This document shows positions 43,487-52,341 of a stretch of 64,000 nt of DNA, one piece after another; position 1 is the first letter of the stretch, and each line of letters starts with the position of its first letter. This DNA is from DATJLY01 sp963773665 (GTDB lineage Bacteria; Pseudomonadota; Alphaproteobacteria; ATCC43930; CGMCC-115725), in the NCBI GenBank assembly GCA_963773665.1, contig CAVZBZ010000001.1, positions 496,001-560,000 of the forward strand, in the 5' to 3' direction. Made by a program: the position numbers and the translations under genes. The notes under the pieces are model-generated. The model made no database searches and had not been told where the DNA came from. It was given only the letters and a program-made list of their open reading frames with translations.

Positions 43487-44694
43487 ACCGCCCGCCTCTT
43501 GGATGGGGATGCCTGGTGCAGTCCCGCCTTCATGGCTGCGAGCCCCGCCGGCAAGTCGCCGCGGCCGAACCCGATGCGAAACCGGTCTTGGGGCGCAGGC
43601 GCAACGTCCGATCGGAAGATGCTCGCGGGAAGCAGCAGGACGCCTTGCTCTTCAACGAGGCGGGCGCAGAACGCTTCGACGCCCTCCGCGCCATCGTATC
43701 GGGGATAGCCGACCACGCCGCCGTCCGGTACATGCCAGTCGAAGAGATCGCGATGCTCGGCGAAGAACGTGTTCAGCAGCGCCAAATTCCTCTCGGCGAT
43801 GAGACGGTTCCGGGCGAGGATGCGGTCGCCTGCCTTCATCGCGATCTGCGCCAGGAGCTCGCTGGGCGCGGCGACGCAGTTCGAAAGGTAATGTTTCACG
43901 CGCTCCATCCGGCGCAAGAGCCCTGGGTCGCGGCAAGCGATCCAGCCGACACGCAGTCCTGGCAGCCCATAGGACTTGGATACGCAGCCGAGCGAGATGC
44001 CACGCTCATAGGCGTCCACCGCCGCAGGCAAGCGCATGGCCGCATCGCGCTCGATCAGCCGGTAGATTTCGTCGCTGAAGAGCCAGATGCCGCGCCGGCG
44101 GCACAGGGCGACGAGCGCATCGAATCGATCGCGCTCCAGGATCTTGCCGGTCGGATTGTTGGGGAAATTGATCGAAACGAGGCGGGTGTTGGGACGGATG
44201 GCAGCCGCAACCGCATCGATATCGAGCGTCCACCCGCGCGCCGTATCGAGCGCGACGCCGGTCACCGCACAAAAGCCTAGAGGGATGGTTTCGGTCGATT
44301 GATAATTGGGCGTGATGACGATGGCATGATCATCGGCTCCCAATAGCGCGTGCATAGCCGCGTAGATGCCTTCCTGGGCGCCAGCAAAGCAAAGGATCGA
44401 TGCAGCCGTAACCAAGTCGTAGCCCTCGGCGATCAACTCTCGCAGCCATGGGCTGCCCCGCGGATCGGTGTAGCCGAGCTGCACCGTCTCCCAACGTCGT
44501 AGATCTTCGACATCGGCATTGCTCAACAGCTCCGCCAATGACAGCGTCTCTGAATCGGACGATGTCAGGTGGTGGCGTGCAGCCGACCGCCACCGGGAAA
44601 AATAGACTTCGAGGGCTAGATCGCGCACGTTAGATTTCGGCCAGCTAGACTTCGCGTAATGGTGCTGGCCCCACAGCCGAGGGTTCTCGGCCAA
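43483..44694 (-). CDS. Fold-type I PLP-dependent aminotransferase
   Basis: A 403-residue aminotransferase class I/II: VSINFPNNPTGKIL, FSDEIYR and the PLP-lysine motif SKSYGLPGLRVGW near residue 245. It begins with a TTG at 44694; no ATG fits. It is the first gene of the seven-gene operon and lies 116 bases after a SigF-type promoter. The amino donor and acceptor cannot be told. Its link with a radical SAM enzyme and a molybdoenzyme suggests a specialised pathway. Confidence 0.88.
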   Translation of the reverse strand: MAENPRLWGQHHYAKSSWPKSNVRDLALEVYFSRWRSAARHHLTSSDSETLSLAELLSNADVEDLRRWETVQLGYTDPRGSPWLRELIAEGYDLVTAASILCFAGAQEGIYAAMHALLGADDHAIVITPNYQSTETIPLGFCAVTGVALDTARGWTLDIDAVAAAIRPNTRLVSINFPNNPTGKILERDRFDALVALCRRRGIWLFSDEIYRLIERDAAMRLPAAVDAYERGISLGCVSKSYGLPGLRVGWIACRDPGLLRRMERVKHYLSNCVAAPSELLAQIAMKAGDRILARNRLIAERNLALLNTFFAEHRDLFDWHVPDGGVVGYPRYDGAEGVEAFCARLVEEQGVLLLPASIFRSDVAPAPQDRFRIGFGRGDLPAGLAAMKAGLHQASPSKRRAV

Positions 44695-44809
44695 TTCCGG
44701 CGGAGCTGATCAGGGTGGTCCTCGACGGCTGTTGCATTGACAGGTCCCCTATTATGCTGAGATGGCCTGCGGCTCCATCGTGCGTGCGCCGATCTCTCGC
44801 GTAACAGTG

Positions 44810-44835
44810 TTCGCCAGGGGGCAGCCGTTGGTTAC
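44810..44835 (-). promoter_or_regulatory. SigF-type ECF promoter of the aminotransferase operon
   Basis: On the minus strand GTAACC (44835-44830), a 16-base spacer, then CGAA (44813-44810), the same form as at 36650-36675. It lies in the gap between the operon and the divergent sigF gene. Confidence 0.75.
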
Positions 44836-44861
44836 AGGGCCGTTCGCGAAATTCTCGAGAG

Positions 44862-45434
44862 ATGACGAGGAATCCGGATCACGACCTCGCGAGGGACCGG
44901 GAATGGTCGCGCCTTATGGCGGCGGCACAGGAAGGTGATCGCGCGGCCTACGAGCAGCTGCTCCGCCAGATTCTGCCCTTTATCCGCGCTATTGCCGCGC
45001 GGCAGCACCGGGCGCCGGACAGGATCGAAGATGTCGTCCAGGATGTGCTCCTTACGATCCATCGCGTTCGGCACACGTACGACCCGTCTCGGCCCTTCGG
45101 CACCTGGCTCGCCGCAATCGCGCGACGACGCTCGATCGATCTCCTCCGCCGGCTGGGCCGCATCCAGGCCGTCGAAACCCGAGATACCGGTGCCTATGAA
45201 ACCTTTGCCGATCCTGGCGCGAACAGAGAAAAGGAGAACCGTGACGCGACCGCCGCCCTGGGTCGCGCCATGGGCAACTTGCCGCGGGGCCAGCGCGAGG
45301 CGGTCGAGCTTGTGAAGCTGCGCGAGTTGTCGTTTGCTGAGGCGTCGCGGCTGACGGCCAGGTCGGTGGGCGCGCTCAAGGTCAACGTCCACCGCGCGCT
45401 GAAGGCGCTCAAGATGCGGCTCAAGGGAGAATAG
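44862..45434 (+). CDS. sigF: ECF sigma factor, SigF-like
   Basis: A 190-residue ECF sigma factor with region 2 (LLRQILPFIRAIAARQH, then EDVVQDVLLTIHRVRHTYDP) and region 4 (QREAVELVKLRELSFAEASR, SVGALKVNVHRALKALK). It is followed 2 bases later by an NrsF-type membrane anti-sigma gene. In Caulobacter the SigF-NrsF pair answers metal and oxidative stress. It likely reads the two GTAACC-N16-CGAA promoters in this window. Confidence 0.9.
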   Translation: MTRNPDHDLARDREWSRLMAAAQEGDRAAYEQLLRQILPFIRAIAARQHRAPDRIEDVVQDVLLTIHRVRHTYDPSRPFGTWLAAIARRRSIDLLRRLGRIQAVETRDTGAYETFADPGANREKENRDATAALGRAMGNLPRGQREAVELVKLRELSFAEASRLTARSVGALKVNVHRALKALKMRLKGE

Positions 45435-45436
45435 GG

Positions 45437-46078
45437 TTGCGAGACGCGACGGACCGGGTGATCGAAAGGCTGGTGGAGAGCGCGGGGCCGGTGCGCCGTC
45501 TACGGCCGCCGGCGGTTCGCGCGGCGCTATGGCTCCTCGCCGTCGCAGGGCTCGGCGCCCTAGCAATATTTCTGTTCTCCGATCTTCCCCTCTTCGCGCG
45601 CCGGTCGAGCGACCCGAAACTTGATCTTGAGCTCGCCGGCACGCTCTTGACCGGCGTCGTCGCGGTGGTGGCGGCGTTCTATTTGAGCCTGCCCGATCGC
45701 TCGCCGTTCTGGGCCCTGCTGCCCCTACCGCCGCTCGCGCTCTGGATCGCGAGCAGCGGTTACAGCTGCTACCAACATTGGATCAGGTTCGGTCCTGACG
45801 GCTGGGAGATCGGCGAGAGCGCGCGATGCTTTCGCTTCATCCTCGCGGTGGGGGTGCCCCTCGGCATCAGCCTTTTGATGCTGCTCCACCGGTCAAGGCC
45901 ACTTGCGCCGACGCATGTCGCGGCGTTCGGCGGATTGGGCGTGGCCGCGCTCGCCGCCTTTCTTCTGCAGTTCTTTCACCCTTTCGACGTGACGTTCATG
46001 GACTTGTCGGTGCATTTGGTCGCGGTCGGCATCGTGGTCACCGTATCGACTCTCGTGGGACGGGTTTCTGGCAGCTGA
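45437..46078 (+). CDS. nrsF: NrsF/DUF1109-type membrane anti-sigma factor
   Basis: A 213-residue protein with six membrane helices and a short cytoplasmic N-terminus, matching DUF1109 (NrsF). The pair of periplasmic-side cysteines expected for signal sensing is present (SGYSCYQHW and ARCFRF). It should hold SigF at the membrane until stress. The TTG start at 45437 has the ribosome site AAGGGAGA before it. Confidence 0.85.
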   Translation: MRDATDRVIERLVESAGPVRRLRPPAVRAALWLLAVAGLGALAIFLFSDLPLFARRSSDPKLDLELAGTLLTGVVAVVAAFYLSLPDRSPFWALLPLPPLALWIASSGYSCYQHWIRFGPDGWEIGESARCFRFILAVGVPLGISLLMLLHRSRPLAPTHVAAFGGLGVAALAAFLLQFFHPFDVTFMDLSVHLVAVGIVVTVSTLVGRVSGS

Positions 46079-46125
46079 CAGAGCGCTCGATCGGGCGCGA
46101 TGATCGCTGCAAGAGGAGGCGCAAC

Positions 46126-46921
46126 ATGCTCGAGCTTTATCATCACGGAACTTCCGTCTGCGCCGCGAAGCCACGCATCGTCTTCGCTGAAAAGAACCTG
46201 ACCTGGACCGGCCACTATGTCAACATCCTCAAAGGCGAGCAGTTCGCGCCCGAGTATCTCAAGCTCAATCCCAAGCACGTGGTGCCGACACTTGTTCATG
46301 ACGGCCACGTGATCCGAGAGTCGACAATAATCGGCGAATATCTCGACGAGGTGTTTCCTGATCCACCGCTGAAGCCGTCCTCTCCGCTCGACCGCGTGAC
46401 GATGCGAATGTGGACCAAGCGGCTCGACGAGGAGCTTCATCCCTCCACCGGAACTGTTACATTTGCGATCTCGCACCGTCACGCTGTCATTGCGAACGGC
46501 CCCGCCGTGGTCGAGCATTACATCAATCAGGGCTCGCCCGAAGAGCGTGTGCGCCGCAAACAAAGACTCGAACGCGGACTCGACGATCCTGAAGCGCAGA
46601 GCGCACTCCGCATCTATGACCGCTTTCTCGCCGACATGGAGACGCAGTCTGTCGCAAACGCATTGCCTTGCGGGCGATGGATTCTCGCTCGCCGAAGTGG
46701 GTGTCATCCCGTACGTCAACCGGCTCGACATGTTGCAGCTTTCCGGACTGTGGACCGAGTCGCGGCCGCATCTCGCCGCTTGGTGGAACCGCATCAAGGC
46801 GCGTCCAAGCTTCGAGCCGGCTTTGCTGAAATACGTGCCGCCCACGCTCCGCGAGCTCATGCGTGCCCGCGGCAAAGAAGCCTGGCCCAAGGTATGCGCC
46901 GTTCTGGAGCGCGAGGCGTAA
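46126..46921 (+). pseudogene. Glutathione S-transferase, frameshifted
   Basis: The N-terminal thioredoxin-like domain (MLELYHHGTSVCAAKPRIVF, NPKHVVPTLVHDG) and most of the helical domain read in one frame to about 46640. The remainder (CLAGDGFSLAEVGVIPYVNR to a stop at 46921) lies in another frame. A single indel around 46625-46655 explains the break. Without it the protein would be about 264 residues, like the intact relative at 50105. Confidence 0.85.
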
Positions 46922-46924
46922 GCC

Positions 46925-47410
46925 TCAAGCCGTGATTCCGAGGACGCGGGCTTCCCAGAAGCGGCGATAGAGGAGGGCTGCAATGGCGAGAACGGCAAGG
47001 CCTATCAGCAGCGGGGAAACGAGGAAACCCCAGCTCGCATGCTCGGCGAAAACGATACCGGGATTGGCGCCGGCCGGCGAGTGAATGGTCTGGGTCGCCA
47101 TCATCAGCGCCAGAGCGGTCGCGACGGACGCGATCATCCACAGTTCGGGCGAGCCGCCGACCATCGCCCCCAACTGAAGGAACACCAGCCCGGTTGTCGC
47201 CGCAATAATATGGCCGCCAATCAGACTTCTCATGCGAGCCATGTCGCTCGTCGGCATGCCGAAGAGGATGACGCAGGACCCGCCCAGCGACGGCAGGAGC
47301 CAGGGATGATGGGTGAACTGTAACAGGACCACAATAATAACGAGGGCAAAGCCTGTCGCTGCCCAGGCGATGGCGTAGGACATGATCCGGAGACGCATCC
47401 GCGAACGCAT
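46925..47410 (-). CDS. HPP-family membrane protein
   Basis: A 161-residue protein with four to five helices and the HPP-family block (PWLLPSLGGSCVILFGMPTS, then HIIAATTGL and THSPAGANP-like ending). Some members take part in nitrite transport; the role here is unknown. It converges with the broken GST gene, 3 bases apart. A start at 47398 is also possible. Confidence 0.85.
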   Translation of the reverse strand: MRSRMRLRIMSYAIAWAATGFALVIIVVLLQFTHHPWLLPSLGGSCVILFGMPTSDMARMRSLIGGHIIAATTGLVFLQLGAMVGGSPELWMIASVATALALMMATQTIHSPAGANPGIVFAEHASWGFLVSPLLIGLAVLAIAALLYRRFWEARVLGITA

Positions 47411-47440
47411 CGATCATCGCCGCCTTTCGCAACAGGGAAA

Positions 47441-48664
47441 CTACTGCAATCCCAACCTGAGGACCTGCGCGCCAGGGACCAGGTTCATCCGCCCGATCGC
47501 TTGGCTCCGCTTATCGTCGCTCGCGAGCAGTTGCTGGCGGAGGGCAATGATGGCACGGGCCGCGAGCGTCCGATCCCAGAACCAGCTCTGCATTTGCCGG
47601 CTAGACGGAGTGGTGGCGTCTGCGGACATCGCCTCAAGATAATAGGCCTTCACGTCGTCAACAGCCCAGCGCAGCGCCTGCACCGGGCTTACCGCCGGGT
47701 CGGGACTGGCGGGTATGGGACCCGCGAGATAGGAGGCCATATAGCCGGCGCAATCTTCGACGCTGAGCCCGCTGAGCCCCATCATCGTCCGCTGATTTGC
47801 TGTGACGAACCGCTCGTAAAAGGGCGCGATCGCCTGCAACTCCCGCTGCAGCGCGTCCTCGAGCGCCGACCGGTTGCCGATGTCGAGCGCACCAGCCTTG
47901 AGATCGAACGGAGGCTGCCATCCGGGTAAGTCGGCAGCCGTCGGATCGTCGTCGGGAAAATCCTCCAGAACGACCGGGCCGGCAGCGGCTTCAAGCAAGC
48001 GAAGCGCCGCTGTGATGACGCGAATCTGGAATTGCGCGTCCTTTGGGGCGCCGAGCGGGCGGCCGAGTTCGAACGGAACCCACAAGGCGCGCGGCGGACC
48101 AACCTTCTCGGTGTGCAGCCGGATGAGGCTGATCGCCACCGTCGGAACTCCTTCCTCTTCGAGATAATGCGCGAGCGCGCTCACGGCGCGCGTGCAGAGG
48201 GGTCAAACAGGGGTGAGGAGAACCCCGTCGACACGATCGGATTTCAAGCGGCCTGCGACCGCCCGCGCGTTCGCTTCCATGCCCCGCGGATCGGTCGCAC
48301 CCATGAAGGAGTAGTGCGTCGCAGCGATGGAACCGATCGTGCCCGCTTGCGCCATCGCGCGAAGCCGCTCGAGCGGAAAAACGACGTTGACGTCACGTAG
48401 GAACCCCGTGCGGTCGAAATTGACCGACACATGGCTCATTAGAATCTGGTCGGCGGGCGTTTCGGCGGGGAGGACCCGGTAATCGGTGTCGCCCGAGACG
48501 AAGCGCCGCTCGCCCCGCCTCAAAAGCCCGGCCGAGGTCACAACCGCGATGCGGCGCTTGGCATGCGCCGGTCCCAAAACGAAGGGTCTCGTCTCGAAGG
48601 CAGGGCACTCCAGATTGGCCATACCGCTCTGGGTCGTCTGCGGAAGATCGGTCATGCGGACCAT
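47441..48664 (-). CDS. GrdB-family selenoprotein with in-frame UGA (Sec) in a U-x-x-C motif
   Basis: Conventional reading gives two adjoining frames in the same phase, 48664-48203 and 48202-47441, separated by one TGA at 48205-48203. Read through, it is a 407-residue protein of the glycine/sarcosine/betaine reductase selenoprotein B family: SHVSVNFDRTGFLRDVNVVF, HYSFMGATDP, then VLLTPV-U-PLCTRAVSALAH. The UGA replaces the redox residue of a U-x-x-C pair. A 6-bp GC stem with loop CGUGA starts 12 bases after the UGA, the size and place of a bacterial SECIS. Function is unknown for members outside clostridia. The start at 48664 follows GAGGGAAG. Neighbours deal with glutathione, so a thiol-redox role is plausible. 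Confidence 0.85.
48175..48191 (-). promoter_or_regulatory. SECIS-like hairpin after the UGA codon
   Basis: On the minus strand GCGCGC, loop CGUGA, GCGCGC. The GU of the loop is 19-20 bases after the UGA, close to the spacing in E. coli fdhF. It is inferred to recruit SelB. Confidence 0.65.
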
Positions 48665-48771
48665 GGAACGCTTCCCTCACCGCGTTGTGGCCAGGAAAAA
48701 TCTATCATCGATGTGCGATACGCGCCATCTTTTTTGTAGCAGATGATCCAAAATCCGCTATCCTCGGTGAA

Positions 48772-49353
48772 ATGGCACGGCCACGGAGCTTCGACGAGGC
48801 GGACGCCCTCGATGCGGCGATCGAGTGCTTTTGGCGTCGCGGCTATGGCGCGACGTTGGTGCGCGATCTCGGCGATGAGATGGGGCTCGGTAGCGCAAGC
48901 CTCTACAACGCGTTCCTCGACAAGAGGACTCTGTTTCTGCGGGCGCTCGATCGGTACCTCGATGGTACGATGCGCGAGCGGATCGCGCGGCTCGAGCGGT
49001 CGCTTCCGCCAAATCAAGCCGTGAAGGCGTTTATCGACGAGATCGTAGAGCGCTCCGTCAATGATCCGGAACAGCGTGGCTGCATGCTGATCAATGCCGC
49101 GGCCGAGTTCGGTGCACGTGATCCAGATTTGGGAGAGGAGATTGCGGCCCGTCTCGACGAGCTGCAGGGGTTTTTTCGCCGCGTGATCGCGCGGGCGCGG
49201 GCCGAGGGGTCGATTCCGAACGACCGCGATCCGGCCGAGCTGTCGCGGCTGATGCTCGGGGTCGTCGTGGCGATCCGGGTGCTGGCGCGAGTCCGGCCGC
49301 AACGCGCGCTACTCAAGGGAATTGCGAAGCCGGCACTCGCGCTGCTCGACTGA
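48772..49353 (+). CDS. TetR-family regulator
   Basis: A 193-residue repressor with an N-terminal TetR helix-turn-helix (ALDAAIECFWRRGYGATLVR, then GLGSASLYNAFLDKRTLFLRA) and a C-terminal ligand domain with GCMLINAAAEF, the form found in AcuR/NemR-like regulators of electrophile response. It is divergent from the selenoprotein gene (107 bases) and upstream of the GST genes, and probably controls one or both. Confidence 0.9.
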   Translation: MARPRSFDEADALDAAIECFWRRGYGATLVRDLGDEMGLGSASLYNAFLDKRTLFLRALDRYLDGTMRERIARLERSLPPNQAVKAFIDEIVERSVNDPEQRGCMLINAAAEFGARDPDLGEEIAARLDELQGFFRRVIARARAEGSIPNDRDPAELSRLMLGVVVAIRVLARVRPQRALLKGIAKPALALLD

Positions 49354-49371
49354 CGAAAGGAACGGATTTCA

Positions 49372-50068
49372 ATGATCGGGCTTTATTATTGGACGACGCC
49401 CAACGGGCATAAGATCACGATCTTCCTAGAGGAGAGCGGGCTTCCCTACCAGATCGTTCCGGTAAACATCAGCGCCGGCGAGCAGTTCAAGCCCGAGTTT
49501 TTGAAGATCTCGCCGAACAATCGAATTCCCGCGATCGTCGATAACGATCCAGCCGAGCCAGGGCCTCCGATCAGCGTCTTCGAGTTCGGGCGAGATTCTC
49601 CTCTATCTCGCCGAGAAGACCGGGCAGTTCCTCCCCAAGGACCTTCGGGGACGGACCGAGACGCTGCAATGGCTGTTCTGGCAGATGGGCGGGCTCGGGC
49701 CAATGGCCGGGCAGAACCACCATTTCAGGCAATATGCGCCGGAAAAGATTCCCTACGCCATCGACCGCTACGTAAAAGAGACGAACCGGCTCTACGGCGT
49801 CCTAAACAAGCGGCTCGCTGATCGCGAATTCATCGCCGGCGCATACTCCATCGCCGACATGGCGAGCTATCCCTGGGTCGTGCCGTACGAGCGCCAAGGC
49901 CAGAACCTCGAGGACTTCCCGCATCTCAAGCGCTGGTTCGAGGCGATACGGGCGCGGCCGGCGGTGATACGCGCCTATGACCTCGCCAAGAAGCTCAACA
50001 CGCAGCCAACCGTGAGCGATGCCTCGCGGAGCATCCTCTTCGGGCAGACGGCGGCGGTTTCACGGTGA
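49372..50068 (+). pseudogene. Glutathione S-transferase (YghU/YfcG-like), frameshifted
   Basis: The N-terminal part (MIGLYYWTTPNGHKITIFLE, NNRIPAIVDND) reads to VFE at about 49583. An extra T then shifts the frame; in the other phase the sequence continues ILLYLAEKTGQFLPKD, WQMGGLGPMAGQNHHF and on to a stop at 50068. The whole would be about 231 residues. The PNGHK motif marks the disulfide-bond oxidoreductase-type GSTs. It may be a real lesion or a base-call error. Confidence 0.85.
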
Positions 50069-50104
50069 TCGAAGGGCGAATTCCGGAAAAGGGAGAGAGG
50101 CAAG

Positions 50105-50893
50105 ATGCTTGAGCTCTATCACAGCGTCAATTCCGTTTGTGCTCAGAAGGTGCGCATCGCGCTTGCCGAGAAGGGGCTCCAATACAAGGAGCACCTGATG
50201 ACGCTCGCAGGCGATCAGTTCGATCCCGCCTATATGAGGCTCAATCCCAATGCCGTCGTGCCTACCCTTGTTCATGACGGCTACCCCGTGATCGAGTCGT
50301 CGGTGATCCTCTATTATCTCGACGAAGCTTTCCCTCAGAATCCGCTTATGCCGGGCGACCTGCGAGCGCGTGTCAGGGTGCGGCTTTACAACAAGCTCAT
50401 CGACGAATACGTGCACAATTCGTGCACGATCCTGAGCTTCGCTACAGCCTTCCGCGCAAGATTCGCGCGGATGACGCCTGAGGCGCGCGAAGCGGAGCTT
50501 GCGAAGTCGCCAAGCAAGAAGCGCTCGGAATACAAGCGAGACGTCGTGGCCCATGGCCTCGATTCGCACTTTGTCGTCGAGGCGCTCGAGCATCACGAGA
50601 AACTGCTGAGCTGGATGGTCGAGTCGCTGAAGACCGGCCCTTATCTCGCGGGTGACGTGTACTCTCTCGCGGATGTCGCGGTGACGCCGTACATCTTGCG
50701 GCTCGAGCTCGTGAACCTCGCGAAAATGTGGGAAGCGCGGCCCGGCGTCGCGCAGTGGTGGGATCGCGTGCGGAAACGCCCGGCGACCGAAACGGCGATC
50801 TTCAAACGCATGACCGAGGCCGACGCAGCTCCGTTCAAGAACCTGCAGCCCGATCCCTGGCCCAAGGTTCGCGAGCTTCTGGCAACGGCGTGA
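50105..50893 (+). CDS. Glutathione S-transferase
   Basis: A 262-residue GST: N-terminal thioredoxin fold (MLELYHSVNSVCAQKVRIAL, NPNAVVPTLVHDG, VIESSVILYYLDE) with Ser and Cys near the active-site position, and an all-helical C-terminal domain (GPYLAGDVYSLADVAVTPYI). Related to the LigE/dehalogenase-type GSTs and to the broken gene at 46126. Part of a plus-strand run with a YciI protein and a hydroquinone reductase. Confidence 0.9.
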   Translation: MLELYHSVNSVCAQKVRIALAEKGLQYKEHLMTLAGDQFDPAYMRLNPNAVVPTLVHDGYPVIESSVILYYLDEAFPQNPLMPGDLRARVRVRLYNKLIDEYVHNSCTILSFATAFRARFARMTPEAREAELAKSPSKKRSEYKRDVVAHGLDSHFVVEALEHHEKLLSWMVESLKTGPYLAGDVYSLADVAVTPYILRLELVNLAKMWEARPGVAQWWDRVRKRPATETAIFKRMTEADAAPFKNLQPDPWPKVRELLATA

Positions 50894-50909
50894 TGAGAGG
50901 AGGCATTCC

Positions 50910-51287
50910 ATGGCCGATAACGCGGAACGATTGAAGCAGCTGACCAAGAATTTTCTCGGCCGACAGTTCTACGTTGTTCACACAACGCCAAACGCGCCGC
51001 GCGAGGAGCTCGACCGCGTGCTCCCCGAGCATCTCGAGCATCAGATCAGGCTCGAGAAGTCGGGCATCATGTTCGCGGCCGGTCCCATGACGAACCCGGA
51101 CGGAACGCCGGCCGGCGGCCTCATCGTCATCCGCGCCAAAGATTTCGCCGAGGCAAAGGCCATCGCCGATTTCGATCCCTTTCACAAGAGCGGCTTGCGC
51201 AGCTACACGCTCCGGCGCTGGACGGTCAACGAAGGCAGTTACGGTCTCCGCGTGAACTATTCGGACCAGACGGTCACGATCGAGTGA
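50910..51287 (+). CDS. YciI/YCII-related protein
   Basis: A 125-residue protein with a ferredoxin-like YCII domain (HLEHQIRLEKSGIMFAAGPM, GGLIVIRAKDFAEAKAIADF, HKSGLRSYTLRRW). Relatives are small enzymes or accessory proteins in aromatic and chloroaromatic degradation. It lies 16 bases after the GST gene. A fragment of a second copy survives at 30748-30900. Confidence 0.85.
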   Translation: MADNAERLKQLTKNFLGRQFYVVHTTPNAPREELDRVLPEHLEHQIRLEKSGIMFAAGPMTNPDGTPAGGLIVIRAKDFAEAKAIADFDPFHKSGLRSYTLRRWTVNEGSYGLRVNYSDQTVTIE

Positions 51288-51309
51288 TTGGGGCAGACGA
51301 GAGGTAGCC

Positions 51310-52341
51310 ATGGGCATGGTCATCGAGGGAAAATGGGTGGACGACGATGCGAAGTACCGTACTGCGGACAGCGGCGCCTTCGTCCGGCCGCAATCGATCT
51401 TCACTCACTGGGTGACGGCCGACGGTTCGTCCGGCTTCAAGGCGGAGCCGGGGCGCTATCACCTGTTCCTTGCGCCGAACTGCCCATGGGCCCACCGCAC
51501 CCAGATTTTCCGCCGCCTCAAGCGGCTGGAAAGCGTGATCTCGATCTCGCTCGCCGATCTGCCGAGGAAGCGGAGTTGGGCCTACTCGCGGGGCATCGGC
51601 CGCGATCTCGAGCCCATCGACGGCGTGTTCGAGCTGCATCAGGCTTACATCTCGGCCGTGCCCAACTACACCGGCCGGGTGACGGTGCCAACGCTCTGGG
51701 ACAAGAAGGAATGGACGATCGTCAACAACGAATCGTCCCAGATCATCCGCATGCTCAATTCGGCGTTCGACGAGTGGGGTGATGCCTCCGTCGATCTTTA
51801 CCCGGCCCACCTGAGACCGGAAATCGACAAACTCAACGAGCGGATCTACGCGACGGTCAACAATGGCGTTTATCGTTGCGGCTTCGCCAAGTCTCAGCAA
51901 GCTTATGAGGAGGCGTTCAAGCAACTCTTCGAAACGCTGGACTATCTCGAGGCATTGCTCGGAGAGCGGCGCTATCTCTGCGGCGAACGCATCACCGAAG
52001 CCGACTGGCGCCTCTACGTCACGCTCGTTCGATTTGACGCCGCGTACTACGGAAATTTCAAATGCAACCGCCAGCACATCTACGAGTATCACAATCTGTC
52101 AAATTATCTGCGCGAGCTCTACCAGTGGCCGGGGATCGCCGAGATCACCGATATCGACGGAATAAAGCGCGGCTACTATTCGATCCGGGACGTTAACCCG
52201 ACCGGTATCGTGCCGCTCGGGCCGGGGGATTTACATCTCGTCGGTCAGCACGATCGCGCCCGCCTTCGGGCTGTGCTTACCGAAAACCTCATCCGCAGTG
52301 GCAGGGGGACGAGGATCGGGTATCCTGCCGCTGAATGGTGA
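51310..52341 (+). CDS. Glutathionyl-hydroquinone reductase, 3' end replaced
   Basis: A 343-residue Xi-class GST. The catalytic Cys lies in LAPNCPWAHRTQIF near residue 58; further blocks are NNESSQIIRMLNSAF and YLCGERITEADWRLYVTLVR, RFDAAYYGNFKCN, with GYYSIRDVNPTGIVPLGP near the C-terminus. It reduces glutathionyl-hydroquinones. From about residue 320 the sequence is that of an IS left end (see 52271), so the last 22-25 residues are foreign. The core is complete and probably functional. Confidence 0.88.
   Translation: MGMVIEGKWVDDDAKYRTADSGAFVRPQSIFTHWVTADGSSGFKAEPGRYHLFLAPNCPWAHRTQIFRRLKRLESVISISLADLPRKRSWAYSRGIGRDLEPIDGVFELHQAYISAVPNYTGRVTVPTLWDKKEWTIVNNESSQIIRMLNSAFDEWGDASVDLYPAHLRPEIDKLNERIYATVNNGVYRCGFAKSQQAYEEAFKQLFETLDYLEALLGERRYLCGERITEADWRLYVTLVRFDAAYYGNFKCNRQHIYEYHNLSNYLRELYQWPGIAEITDIDGIKRGYYSIRDVNPTGIVPLGPGDLHLVGQHDRARLRAVLTENLIRSGRGTRIGYPAAEW

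Noticed and set aside
44802..44850. A SigF-type promoter in front of sigF itself
   Set aside because: GTAACA and CGAA occur on the plus strand but not at the right spacing, so autoregulation is not supported by sequence here.
46126..46921. Selenocysteine or programmed frameshift as explanation for the broken GST
   Set aside because: The break is a change of phase, not an in-frame TGA, and no slippery run or pseudoknot-like element is visible.
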